From: JAJCZZ01 sp964569085
GTDB lineage: Bacteria > Gemmatimonadota > Gemmatimonadetes > Longimicrobiales > Gaopeijiaceae
Assembly (NCBI GenBank): GCA_964569085.1
Contig: CAZMTA010000005.1
Location: forward strand, 105,839-169,838
Length of the DNA: 64,000 nt
Reading direction: 5' to 3'
A model generated the notes under the pieces. It saw only the letters and a list, made by a program, of their open reading frames with translations. It did no database searches and was not told the origin of the DNA. Positions 24,401 through 32,527 of the stretch are shown piece after piece; the stretch's first letter is position 1, and every line of letters starts with the position of its first letter. The translations under genes and the position numbers were made by a program.

Positions 24401-27328
24401 ATGGACCCAGACGACCCCCCCACCCGGACCCGGAGCCTCCGCTCCGGGCTCCTGGGCCTGGCCTTCGGGCTCACCTTCCCGGTGGTGGCCACCCTGGTCG
24501 CGATGGGGACGCGGGGGCTTCCCCTGGGCATCGGGAGCGCGCTGGCCGTCCAGGCCTTCGACCCCCTCCTCTGGATCATCGACACCGCGCCCCTGGTGCT
24601 GGGGCTCGCCGGGTGGGCCATCGGCCGCCGCCAGGACCTGGTCGACCAGCTCCGGGCCCGGGCGCTCCGGGAGAGCGAGGAGCGCCGCCTGGCCATCTTC
24701 GAGGCGGTGGCCAACGGCGTCCTCACCCTGGACGAGAGCGGCCGGGTCGAGTCGGCCAACCCGGCGGTGGGGCGGCTCTTCGGCCTGGACGGGGGGGCCG
24801 TGGTCGGCCGGTCGCTGGGCGAGCTGGTCCCGGTCCTCCAGGACGACGACGGCCCGCGGCTCGAGAGCGGCTCCACCGGGCGCGTCGAGTGCCGCCGGGA
24901 CGACGGGAGCACCTTCCCCTGCGAGCTGTCGCTCAGCGCCATGGAGCTCCCGGACGGGGGGCGGCGCTGGATCGTCATCCTCCGGGACCTCTCGGAGGAG
25001 CACCGGCTGGAGCAGGAGGCGGAGCGGTTCTTCATGCTCTCCCTCGATCCCCTGGCCATCGTCGGGATCGACGGCGAGGTCCTGCGGGTCAACCCGGCCC
25101 TGGCGGCCCTCCTGGGGCGGCCGGAGGACCAGCTCCGCGACGTCCGCTACCTGGACCTCTTCCACGAGGACGATCGCCCGACGCTGCTGGAGCACGTCGA
25201 GCGTCTGCGGGCCGGCGAGTCGGTGCCCTACCTGGAAGCGCGGATGCCGGCCACGGACGGGACGCTGCGCTGGGTGGGGTGGAGCGCCTTTCCCGTTCCC
25301 GAGGAGGGGGTCGTCTACACCGTGGGGCGGGACATCGGCGAGCTGAAGGCGGCCGAGGAGGAGCTGGTCCGGGCCAAGGAGGAGGCCGAGCGGGCCAACC
25401 GGGCCAAGAGCGAGTTCGTGGCCAACATGAGCCACGAGATCCGGACGCCCATGAACGGGATCATCGGGATGACGCGCCTGGCCCTGGACTCCCGCCTGGA
25501 CCCGGAGCAGCGGGAGTACCTGGAGATGGTGGAGGTGTCGGCCCACGGGCTCCTGGACATCATCAACGACATCCTGGACTTCTCCAAGATCGAGGCGGGG
25601 AAGCTGGAGCTCGAGCCCGTCGCCTTCGGCCTGCGGGAGACCCTGGCCGACGCCTTCAAGACGCTGGCGGTGAAGGCGGCGGGGAAGGGCCTCGAGCTCC
25701 TGTACGAGGAGGAGCCGGGGGTGCCCGAGACGCTGGTGGGGGATCCGGTGCGGCTGCGGCAGGTGCTGGTGAACCTCCTGGGGAACGCGGTGAAGTTCAC
25801 CGACGAGGGAGAGGTCGCGGTGGGCATCTCGGTGGCGGAGCGGACCGGGGCGGACGTCCTCCTCCGCTTCGAGGTCCGGGACACCGGTCCGGGGATCCCG
25901 GAGGACCGGCAGGCCCACATCTTCGAGGCCTTCGCCCAGGCCGACGGCTCCACGACGCGGCGGTTCGGCGGGACGGGGCTGGGGCTGGCCATCGCCGCGC
26001 GGATCGCCGGGCGCATGGGCGGGTCCCTCGACGTCTCCTCCCGGCTCGGGGAGGGCTCCGTCTTCACCTTCACGGCCCGCCTTGGCCTTCCCCCCGACGG
26101 GGCGGTGACCGCGGTGCGGCTGGCTCCTCCCGACGTGGTTCGCGGCATGCGGGTGCTGGTCCTGGACGACAACGCCACCAACCGACGGATCCTGCGGGAC
26201 GCGGTGCTCCGGTGGGAGATGGAGCCGACCCTGGCGGACCACGCCCTCGGGGCCCTGGCCACGGTGGCCGAGGCCCGGGAGGGCGGCGCCCCCTTCCACC
26301 TGGTGCTCTCCGACCTCCACATGCCCGACGTGGACGGCTTCGGCTTCGTGGAGCGCCTCCGGGACCAGGAGGGGGAGGAGGCGCCGCCCGTGATCCTCCT
26401 CACCTCCGGGGGGCAGCCCGGGGACGGGGCGCGGAGGCGGCGCCTGGGGGTGGCGGGCCACATGCTCAAGCCCATCCTCCCCAACGAGCTCCTGGAGGCC
26501 ATCCGCCGCGTGTTCGGACCGGGGGCCGAGGGGAGGCCGTCCCGGCGGCCCGACGCCCGGCCGGCGGCGGGGAAGACCCTGGACATCCTCCTGGCGGAGG
26601 ACAACCGGGTGAACCAGACGCTGGCCGTGGCACTCCTGGAGAAGGAGGGACATCGGGTCACGGTGGCGGAGACCGGGGTCCGGCTCCTCGAGATCCTGGG
26701 GGAGTCGGAGCCGGATCTGGTGCTCATGGACGTCCAGATGCCCGAGATGGACGGGCTGGAGGCGACCCGCCGGATCCGGTCGGCGGAGGAGGGGACGGGC
26801 CGGCACCTCCCCATCGTGGCCATGACGGCCCACGCCATGAAGGGCGACCGCGAGCGGTGCCTGGAGGCCGGGATGGACGACTACGTCTCGAAGCCCGTCG
26901 ACGCCCGGGAGCTCCTGGCCGCGGTGGCCCGGCACGCCGGCGGGGCGGCCCTTCCCGGAACCTCCCGTGGCTCGGAGCACGGACGGAGCCCGGACTTCGA
27001 CATGGACGTCGCCATGGCCAACGTCGGCCACGATCGGGAGGTCCTGGCCACGGTCCTCCAGATGTTCGCCGACCGGGGAGACGAGCGCCTGTCCGCGGTG
27101 GAGGACGCGGTGGAACGCGGCGACGCCTCTGCCCTCCAGGCCGCCGCCCACTCCCTCAAGGGGACCGCGTCCACCCTGGGCATGCCGGTCCTCAGCCGGC
27201 TGGCGCTGGAGCTGGAGAACCGGGGCCGGCGGGGGGAGGTGGAGGGAGCCGACGGGCTCCTGCCGGGGCTGCGGAGCGCCTTTCGCGCCGCCCTGGAGGC
27301 GGCCTCGGCCCGGGGCGCCACCGCCTGA
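24401..27328 (+). CDS. Membrane hybrid histidine kinase (PAS-PAS-HisKA-HATPase-REC-REC-Hpt)
   Basis: 975 residues. Two N-terminal membrane helices (about 16-38 and 55-72), then two PAS domains (about 90-210 and 215-325). HisKA carries the phospho-acceptor His345 in NMSHEIRTPMNG. HATPase_c has N box NLLGNAVKFTD, G1 DTGPGIP and G2 FGGTGLGLAI. First receiver: acidic pair in VLVLDDNATN, phospho-acceptor Asp638 (LSDLHMPD), Lys in MLKPILP. Second receiver: LLAEDNRVNQ, Asp777 (LMDVQMPEMDG), SKPVD. C-terminal Hpt with His917 (AHSLKGTAS). All phosphotransfer residues look intact, so a four-step relay like BarA/ArcB is expected. No partner response regulator is adjacent; single-domain receivers elsewhere in the window are possible partners. 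Confidence 0.95.
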   Translation: MDPDDPPTRTRSLRSGLLGLAFGLTFPVVATLVAMGTRGLPLGIGSALAVQAFDPLLWIIDTAPLVLGLAGWAIGRRQDLVDQLRARALRESEERRLAIFEAVANGVLTLDESGRVESANPAVGRLFGLDGGAVVGRSLGELVPVLQDDDGPRLESGSTGRVECRRDDGSTFPCELSLSAMELPDGGRRWIVILRDLSEEHRLEQEAERFFMLSLDPLAIVGIDGEVLRVNPALAALLGRPEDQLRDVRYLDLFHEDDRPTLLEHVERLRAGESVPYLEARMPATDGTLRWVGWSAFPVPEEGVVYTVGRDIGELKAAEEELVRAKEEAERANRAKSEFVANMSHEIRTPMNGIIGMTRLALDSRLDPEQREYLEMVEVSAHGLLDIINDILDFSKIEAGKLELEPVAFGLRETLADAFKTLAVKAAGKGLELLYEEEPGVPETLVGDPVRLRQVLVNLLGNAVKFTDEGEVAVGISVAERTGADVLLRFEVRDTGPGIPEDRQAHIFEAFAQADGSTTRRFGGTGLGLAIAARIAGRMGGSLDVSSRLGEGSVFTFTARLGLPPDGAVTAVRLAPPDVVRGMRVLVLDDNATNRRILRDAVLRWEMEPTLADHALGALATVAEAREGGAPFHLVLSDLHMPDVDGFGFVERLRDQEGEEAPPVILLTSGGQPGDGARRRRLGVAGHMLKPILPNELLEAIRRVFGPGAEGRPSRRPDARPAAGKTLDILLAEDNRVNQTLAVALLEKEGHRVTVAETGVRLLEILGESEPDLVLMDVQMPEMDGLEATRRIRSAEEGTGRHLPIVAMTAHAMKGDRERCLEAGMDDYVSKPVDARELLAAVARHAGGAALPGTSRGSEHGRSPDFDMDVAMANVGHDREVLATVLQMFADRGDERLSAVEDAVERGDASALQAAAHSLKGTASTLGMPVLSRLALELENRGRRGEVEGADGLLPGLRSAFRAALEAASARGATA

Positions 27329-27340
27329 GGCGGGCGCCCC
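27312..27340. terminator. GC stem-loop with the stop codon as loop, between convergent genes
   Basis: 27312-27318 pairs with 27334-27340 and 27321-27325 (ccgcc) with 27329-27333 (ggcgg), a 12-bp stem with a two-base bulge. The three-base loop is the TGA stop of the histidine kinase. It would serve both convergent genes. No U-tract. Confidence 0.7.
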
Positions 27341-27341
27341 C

Positions 27342-27974
27342 TCAGCGCTCCTGGCGTACGCCCTCGGCGTCCCCCGGTCGACTGGTGCCCCGGGTGGTGA
27401 AGACCAGGTCCCCCAGGGGCGACTCGTCCCCGTCCGCCGAGTTCGCCGCGGCGTGGAGCGTGGCCTCGCCGCGGGCGGGGGCGATCCAGGCCACCGTCCA
27501 GCGCGCCCCGCCCGGGTCCTCGGCGGCGCTCCCCGCGGCGGTCTGGACCGCGTAGGTGGCCGGGAGCGAGTCGGGCGCCAGGATCCGCACCCGCCCGTCC
27601 ACGGCGTGGAGGGTGCCGGCGGCCTCGCCCGAGGGGCTCCGCACGGAGAGCTGGAACCCCGCGCGCTCGGTGCCCCCGGCCTCCAGGACGACCTCCAGGA
27701 GGTGCCGCTCCCCGGCGCGGTAGCGCTCCGGGAACCCGCGCACCGTGAGGGCCCCGGTGCCCGGGAGGTCCGGGCCCGCCTCCAGGTGGCACACGGTGCA
27801 GTCGGGCTCGCCGAAGCCTCCCGTGTGGCCCGCGGGGGGGCCGTCGGCGTGCACCGGGGCCGTCCCGCCGTCGGGCGCGGCGACCCGCCCCCCGGCCCCG
27901 GCGGTCACCGCCAGCCCCAGGGCGAGGAGGACCGGAAGGATCGGGACGGCCGCGCCGGTTCCGGCGGGCCTCAA
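27342..27974 (-). CDS. Exported choice-of-anchor V / Reeler-like protein with one CxxCH
   Basis: 210 residues if started at TTG 27974, which overlaps the upstream stop as TTGA; no ATG or GTG gives a signal peptide in this frame. The signal is ILPVLLALGLAVTAGAGG. A DCTVCH sequence (CxxCH, about residue 50) could bind a c-type heme. The remainder is a beta domain with GFQLSVRSP, WTVAWIAPARGEATLHAAANSADGDESPLGDLVF, matching the choice-of-anchor V/Reeler-like domain family, members of which often begin with a similar Cys-x-x-Cys-His stretch. Probably exported or surface attached; function unknown. Confidence 0.7.
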   Translation of the reverse strand: MRPAGTGAAVPILPVLLALGLAVTAGAGGRVAAPDGGTAPVHADGPPAGHTGGFGEPDCTVCHLEAGPDLPGTGALTVRGFPERYRAGERHLLEVVLEAGGTERAGFQLSVRSPSGEAAGTLHAVDGRVRILAPDSLPATYAVQTAAGSAAEDPGGARWTVAWIAPARGEATLHAAANSADGDESPLGDLVFTTRGTSRPGDAEGVRQER

Positions 27975-29008
27975 CTGACGGGTCGCGACGGCGGCAGGAC
28001 GGCGCGGCCCACGGTGTTGGCGTCGGTGCCGAACCAGACCGTGTTCGTCTCGTCGTCGAAGAACATGTGGCGGATCGTCCCGCCCCCGCTCTCGACCTCC
28101 ACGGTGCTGAAGAACTCCTCGGTGTCCGGCTCGAAGCCCACGAACCGGTTGGGCTGGAGCCCGGTCTCCACGAACCAGATGCGGTCCGCGTCGTCCACGG
28201 CCATGCCGTACGGGCGGGAATCGGGGCCGCCGGGCATGGGCCAGTGGGTGACCTCTCCGGTGGAGGGATCGAGGCGTCCCAGGTTGCCCTGGGCGTAGTC
28301 CACGTACCACACCAGGCCGTCGGAGGTCAGGCCGAGGCGCCGCGGCCGGGTCCCCTCGGGGAGCTCGTAGGTGGTGAGCTCGAAGTCCTCGGCGTCCACG
28401 TGGCCGATGAGGTTCGCGCCGAAGAGCGCGATCCAGGGCTCGTTGTTCGCGTCGATCTTGATCCCGTAGGGGCGCACGCCCGTCATCTGGCCGCCCCGGC
28501 CTTCCTGCCGCGGGGCCTCGACCAGCCGGACCTCGCCGGTCTCGGGCCAGAACTTCCCGATGCGGTTCCCGCCCTGGACGGTGAACCAGATGTTGCCGTC
28601 GTGGTCCCAGACCAGGGTGTGGGGGTCCCGGGCGGCCTCGTCGGGCATGGGGAAGGTGGTGATCTCCCCGGTCTCCGGGTTCAGGCGGCCGATGTTGGCC
28701 TGACGGTTCCCCGCGTACCACACCATGCCGTCGGGCGCGACGATGAGGTTGTGGGGCCCGGCACCCTCGGGCAGGTCCCAGCGCTCCTGCTCGCCGGAGG
28801 CGGGGTCGAGCACGGCGACGTAGTCTCCGCGCTGCCCCACGTACCAGACCCGGCCGTCGGGTCCGACGTAGGGGTCGCGGGGGCGGGTCTCCTCCCAGGG
28901 CACGGTCCACTCGGCCAGCTCGGGGTCGTCGTCGACCTGGGACGCCGCGGGGAGCGGGGCGAGGGCGAGGAGGGGGAGGAGGAGGACGGGCAGGGCGCGC
29001 ACGCGCAT
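27971..29008 (-). CDS. Exported virginiamycin-B-lyase-like beta-propeller
   Basis: 345 residues, ATG with GGAGG just upstream; signal peptide to about residue 22 (PLPAASQ). Seven or so blades of the Vgb type: DPYVGPDGRVWYVGQRGDYVAVLDPASGE, HNLIVAPDGMVWYAGNRQANIGRLNPETGE, HTLVWDHDGNIWFTVQGGNRIGKF, YGIKIDANNEPWIALFGANLIGHVD. The fold matches streptogramin lyase-like proteins (the SMP-30/NHL-type propellers), but a lyase activity on antibiotics should not be assumed; many members are exported proteins with unknown ligands. Shares an operon with the choice-of-anchor V protein through TTGA overlap. Confidence 0.8.
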   Translation of the reverse strand: MRVRALPVLLLPLLALAPLPAASQVDDDPELAEWTVPWEETRPRDPYVGPDGRVWYVGQRGDYVAVLDPASGEQERWDLPEGAGPHNLIVAPDGMVWYAGNRQANIGRLNPETGEITTFPMPDEAARDPHTLVWDHDGNIWFTVQGGNRIGKFWPETGEVRLVEAPRQEGRGGQMTGVRPYGIKIDANNEPWIALFGANLIGHVDAEDFELTTYELPEGTRPRRLGLTSDGLVWYVDYAQGNLGRLDPSTGEVTHWPMPGGPDSRPYGMAVDDADRIWFVETGLQPNRFVGFEPDTEEFFSTVEVESGGGTIRHMFFDDETNTVWFGTDANTVGRAVLPPSRPVS

Positions 29009-29158
29009 GGGAACCTCCGGGCACGGGTGGCGGGAGAGCATGCTGCTCTTTCGACACGCGACGCCGGCGGAGTGCTCGGGGCGGGACGACGCCGACGGGT
29101 CCTCCGGCGCCTGCGCCGCCCGGCTGGACGGCGGTGGCCCCCCGGGGGATCCTCCGGG

Positions 29159-29164
29159 TAGCTT
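29159..29164 (+). promoter_or_regulatory. Probable -10 element TAGCTT
   Basis: TAGCTT 42 bases before the start of the MBL-fold gene, in the divergent region 29009-29205. No convincing -35. Confidence 0.4.
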
Positions 29165-29205
29165 CCGGGCGTCCCGCCCGTCCCCCGTGCTCCCGGAGCG
29201 CCGCC

Positions 29206-30165
29206 ATGTGCCCGTCCCCGAATCCGTGGACCCGACGCCGCTTCCTCCAGGCCGGCGCCGGCTGCGCGGCCCACCTCGGCCTCATGGCCGCGGCCACGCC
29301 CCTCGGCGCGCGCCGGGCCTGGGCGGCCCAGGAGCGGTACCCGGTGGTGGCCCGGGAGCCCTGGGGCCGCCTCGAGCGCGTGGCCGACGGGGTGTGGGCG
29401 CTGGTCTCCACGCCCCTGGAGGACCGCACCACCCTCTGCAACGGCGGGATCGTGGCGGGGCGCGCCGGCGTCCTGGTGGTGGAGGGCTTCGGCTCCGACG
29501 CCGGGGCGGCCTGGATGGCGGAGCGGGCCGAGGCGCTCACGGGCCGGGCGCCCACCCACGTGATCCTCACCCACTACCACGGGGACCACGTCGGGGGGCT
29601 GCGCGGCGCGGCCGCCCTGGGGGACCCGGAGATCCTGGCCACGGCGGCCACCCGGGACCTGGTGCGGGAACGGGGGCGGGACGCGCCGGAGGCCATCCTG
29701 GACCGGGTCCGCCCCCTGGACGGGCGGCGGCCCACCGAGATCGACCTGGGCGACCGCTCCGTGGTGGTGGTGCCCCGTCGGGGCCACACCGAGTCCGACG
29801 TCAGCGTGGAGGTCCAGGACCCCCGGGTGGTCTTCTGCGGCGACCTGGTCTGGAACGGCATGTTCCCCAATTACGTGGACGCCTCCCCCGGGCGCCTGGG
29901 GATGGCGGTGCGGCTTCTTCGGGAGCGGGACGCGGCGGTCTGGGTGCCCGGCCACGGGGCCCTCGCCGACCGCGCCGACCTGGACCGGTACGTCGCCCTC
30001 CTGGACCACGTGGAGGACACCGCCCGGCGCGCCGTGGAGGCCGGCCGCAGCGCCGAGGAGGCTGCGGCGGGCATGGAGATTCCGGGCGGGCTCGGAGAGT
30101 GGATCCTCTTCAACCCGCGGTACTTCGAGGTGGCGCTCGGGGCGTGGATGGCGGAGCTGGCCTGA
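29206..30165 (+). CDS. Tat-exported metallo-beta-lactamase-fold hydrolase
   Basis: 319 residues; ATG preceded by GGAG. Twin-arginine signal WTRRRFLQAGAG at the N-terminus with an alanine-rich h-region ending ARRAWAAQ. Metal motif HxHxDH at His123, His125, Asp127, His128 (LTHYHGDHVGG); later ligands in RRGHTESDVSV, FCGDLVWNG and PGHG. All metal residues are present, so a dinuclear zinc hydrolase folded before export is expected. Similar exported members include quinoprotein-associated and ring-hydrolysing enzymes; the substrate cannot be read. Confidence 0.87.
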   Translation: MCPSPNPWTRRRFLQAGAGCAAHLGLMAAATPLGARRAWAAQERYPVVAREPWGRLERVADGVWALVSTPLEDRTTLCNGGIVAGRAGVLVVEGFGSDAGAAWMAERAEALTGRAPTHVILTHYHGDHVGGLRGAAALGDPEILATAATRDLVRERGRDAPEAILDRVRPLDGRRPTEIDLGDRSVVVVPRRGHTESDVSVEVQDPRVVFCGDLVWNGMFPNYVDASPGRLGMAVRLLRERDAAVWVPGHGALADRADLDRYVALLDHVEDTARRAVEAGRSAEEAAAGMEIPGGLGEWILFNPRYFEVALGAWMAELA

Positions 30166-30261
30166 GCCGTCGCGAGGGCGGGGACTCCGGGTTTGGCATC
30201 GCCCTTGCAAGGCTGGTGGATCGGCAGGACCGCTTCACACACGTCATGGACAGGAGGTAGC

Positions 30262-30963
30262 ATGCGCTCCATTCGATCCCATAACGGCGCCCGGGCTCTC
30301 TACGCCCTCACGGCAGCCGGAATGCTCTTCGCCACCACCGGGTGCGCGTCCCTGAACAACACGGAGAAGGGGGCCGCCGTCGGCGGTGCCGCCGGTGCCG
30401 TGGTCGGGGGAATCATCGGAAACAACACGGGCTCCACCACCCGCGGGGCCATCATCGGCGCCGTGGTCGGCGGAGCCGCCGGCGCGGCCATCGGCCACCG
30501 CATGGACGAGCAGGCCGAGGAGCTCGACGACGAGCTCGAAGGCGCCACCGTCGAGCGGGTCGGCGAGGGCATCGGGGTCACCTTCGACTCCGGGATCCTC
30601 TTCGACTACGACAAGGCCGATCTGCGCCCCGCCGCGCGGGCCAACCTGATGGAGCTCGCCGAGAGCCTGCAGGAGTACGAGGACACCGAGGTTCTGGTGG
30701 TCGGGCACACCGACTCCACCGGGAGCGACTCGTACAACCAGGATCTCTCGGAGCGTCGGGCCGCGTCGGCTCGCGCCTACCTCATCAGCCAGGGCATCGC
30801 GCCGAGCCGCATCGAGGCCGTGGGTCGTGGTGAGACCGAGCCCGTCGCGAGCAACGAGACGGCCGAGGGCCGGCAGCAGAACCGCCGGGTCGAGGTCGCG
30901 ATCTTCGCCAGCGAGGAGCTGCAGCAGGAGATGATCGAGCGCCACGGCGGCCCGGGTCGCTGA
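30262..30963 (+). CDS. OmpA-family lipoprotein with glycine-zipper region
   Basis: 233 residues; strong AGGAGG four bases before ATG (30252-30257). Lipobox ATTGC gives a lipidated Cys near residue 28. Residues about 38-75 are Gly-rich (GAAVGGAAGAVVGGIIG and GAIIGAVVGGAAGAAIG), a two-helix glycine zipper. The C-terminal OmpA/Pal domain (about 105-225) has FDYDKADLRPAAR, VVGHTDSTGSD and NRRVEVAI, the peptidoglycan-binding loop and arginine. It should tether the outer membrane to peptidoglycan. The strong ribosome site and its own terminator suggest high, monocistronic expression. Confidence 0.9.
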   Translation: MRSIRSHNGARALYALTAAGMLFATTGCASLNNTEKGAAVGGAAGAVVGGIIGNNTGSTTRGAIIGAVVGGAAGAAIGHRMDEQAEELDDELEGATVERVGEGIGVTFDSGILFDYDKADLRPAARANLMELAESLQEYEDTEVLVVGHTDSTGSDSYNQDLSERRAASARAYLISQGIAPSRIEAVGRGETEPVASNETAEGRQQNRRVEVAIFASEELQQEMIERHGGPGR

Positions 30964-30987
30964 CCCTGGACCGTCCGCTCGACGCCC

Positions 30988-31020
30988 ACGGGGCCGCCGG
31001 CATCGCGCCGGCGGCCCCGT
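30988..31020 (+). terminator. 14-bp GC stem-loop after the OmpA-family gene
   Basis: 30988-31001 pairs perfectly with 31007-31020 over a five-base loop, 25 bases after the stop. Only a weak T content follows. Confidence 0.8.
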
Positions 31021-31045
31021 GTCGCGTTCCGGGGGGCGGGGGGGC

Positions 31046-31074
31046 TTGGCCCCCGGACCGGGCCGTCGTAGGCT
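31046..31074 (+). promoter_or_regulatory. Candidate promoter (TTGGCC-N17-TAGGCT)
   Basis: TTGGCC at 31046-31051 and TAGGCT at 31069-31074 with a 17-base spacer; the second lies 37 bases upstream of the amidohydrolase ATG and the pair follows directly on the OmpA terminator. Confidence 0.55.
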
Positions 31075-31111
31075 GCCCGGGTCCCCGCGCCCTTCCACCC
31101 GGAGCCACGCC

Positions 31112-32527
31112 ATGTCCCGCCGCCGCCCCCGGAGCGCCCCCGCCCGCCTCCTCCTGGCCGTCCTCCTCCCGCCCCTAGTCGCGGCGTGCGCCGACGCCGC
31201 CGATCCGGAGCCGTACGACCTCCTCGTCACCGATGCCCGCCTCGTGGACGTGGTGGCCGGCGAGACGCTCGGGCCCCACACGGTGGCCGTCCGGGACGGC
31301 CGGGTGGCCGACGTGTGGCCCGCCGACGAGGCGCCGGAGGTCCTGACCGCCGGGCGGATCGTGGACGGCGCGGGCCGGTACCTCCTGCCCGGTCTCTGGG
31401 ACGCCCACGTCCACTTCCGGGGAGGGGAGGAGCTACGGGAGGAGAACCGGGCCCTCCTGGCCCTCTACCCCAGGAACGGGGTGACCACGGTGCGGGACGC
31501 CGGTGGGGACCTGACGGAGGCCCTGCTGGCGTGGCGGGACTCCATCGCGGCGGGGGAGCTCCTGGGCCCGCGGATCCTCACCTCCGGCCCCAAGCTCGAC
31601 GGCCCGGACCCCGCGTGGGACGGCTCCCTGGCGCTGGCCGACCCCTCGGAGGTGCCCGCCGCCCTCGACTCCCTGGAGGCGATGGGCGCGGACTACGTGA
31701 AGCTCTACGACGGCACCATGTCCCCGGAGGTCTTCCTGGCGGCGGTCCGGGAGGCGGAGGCCCGGGGCACGACCATCACCGGCCACATGCCGCTGGCCGT
31801 GGACTTCCTGGAGGCGGTGGAGGCCGGCCTCGACGGCACCGAGCACCTCTACTACGTCTACAAGGGCACCGCCCCCAACCGGGACGAGATCACCCGCCGG
31901 GTCCGCGCCGGCGAGCTGGGCTTCTGGGACGCCTTCTGGACCACCCTGGACCTCCCGGTGGACAGCGCCCGCCGGGCCCAGGTCTTCCAGGCGATGGCGG
32001 AGCGGGGCACCGCCGTGGTGCCCACCCTCCACATCGGCGGGGTCCTCGCCGACGTGGAGAACGCCGACCACGCCGACGACCCGGAGCTGGCCGACATCCC
32101 CCAGGCCATCCAGGAGACCTACCGGGGCCGGGTGGAGAGCGCCCGCCGGAGCTCCCGGGAGAGCCGGGACGCCAACCGCGCGCTCCGCGAGCGCATGGCC
32201 GCCATGGTGGAGCCCATGCACGAGGCCGGGGTGCGGATCCTGGCCGGCTCCGACGCCGGCCCGTTCAACTCCTACACCTACCCGGGCACCGCGCTGCACG
32301 GGGAGCTGGAGGCGCTGGTCCAGGCGGGGCTGACCCCCGCCGAGGCCCTGCGGACGGCCACCACGGAGCCCGCCGCCTTCATGGGCCTGGACGGGGAGCT
32401 GGGACGGGTGGCGCCCGGATACCGGGCGGACCTGGTCCTGGTGGAGGGAGATCCGCTGGAGGACATCGGAGCCACCCGGGAGGTGGCCGTGGTGGTGCAG
32501 GACGGGCGGGTGGTGGTCGGGGGTTAA
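31112..32527 (+). CDS. Amidohydrolase lipoprotein (imidazolonepropionase-like)
   Basis: 471 residues. Signal with lipobox LVAAC. Amidohydrolase motifs: PGLWDAHVHFRGG (HxH metal site), ADYVKLYDG with the position of the bridging Lys, TGHMPL, GTEHLYYVYKG, GSDAGPFNSYTYPGTALHGEL with the C-terminal metal Asp, and the closing APGYRADLVLVEGDPLEDI. Lipid anchoring would place it in the periplasm or outer membrane. Substrate unknown; related exported proteins act on dipeptides or N-acyl compounds. Its TAA stop overlaps the stop of the convergent DUF2079 gene. Confidence 0.87.
   Translation: MSRRRPRSAPARLLLAVLLPPLVAACADAADPEPYDLLVTDARLVDVVAGETLGPHTVAVRDGRVADVWPADEAPEVLTAGRIVDGAGRYLLPGLWDAHVHFRGGEELREENRALLALYPRNGVTTVRDAGGDLTEALLAWRDSIAAGELLGPRILTSGPKLDGPDPAWDGSLALADPSEVPAALDSLEAMGADYVKLYDGTMSPEVFLAAVREAEARGTTITGHMPLAVDFLEAVEAGLDGTEHLYYVYKGTAPNRDEITRRVRAGELGFWDAFWTTLDLPVDSARRAQVFQAMAERGTAVVPTLHIGGVLADVENADHADDPELADIPQAIQETYRGRVESARRSSRESRDANRALRERMAAMVEPMHEAGVRILAGSDAGPFNSYTYPGTALHGELEALVQAGLTPAEALRTATTEPAAFMGLDGELGRVAPGYRADLVLVEGDPLEDIGATREVAVVVQDGRVVVGG

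Noticed and set aside
24191..27151. Very long open frame antisense to the histidine kinase, and similar ones opposite copA, the ADOP permease and others
   Set aside because: In DNA this GC-rich, third positions of one strand mirror open frames on the other. The translations are low-complexity (His, Pro, Gly, Arg rich) with no domain, and the sense gene is complete.
27800..27815. Single CTVCH as evidence for a multiheme cytochrome
   Set aside because: Only one CxxCH is present and the same stretch is common in this beta-domain family; heme binding is possible but not shown.
27971..29008. Antibiotic-inactivating streptogramin lyase
   Set aside because: The fold matches but exported propeller relatives are common and the active-site residues could not be verified by eye.
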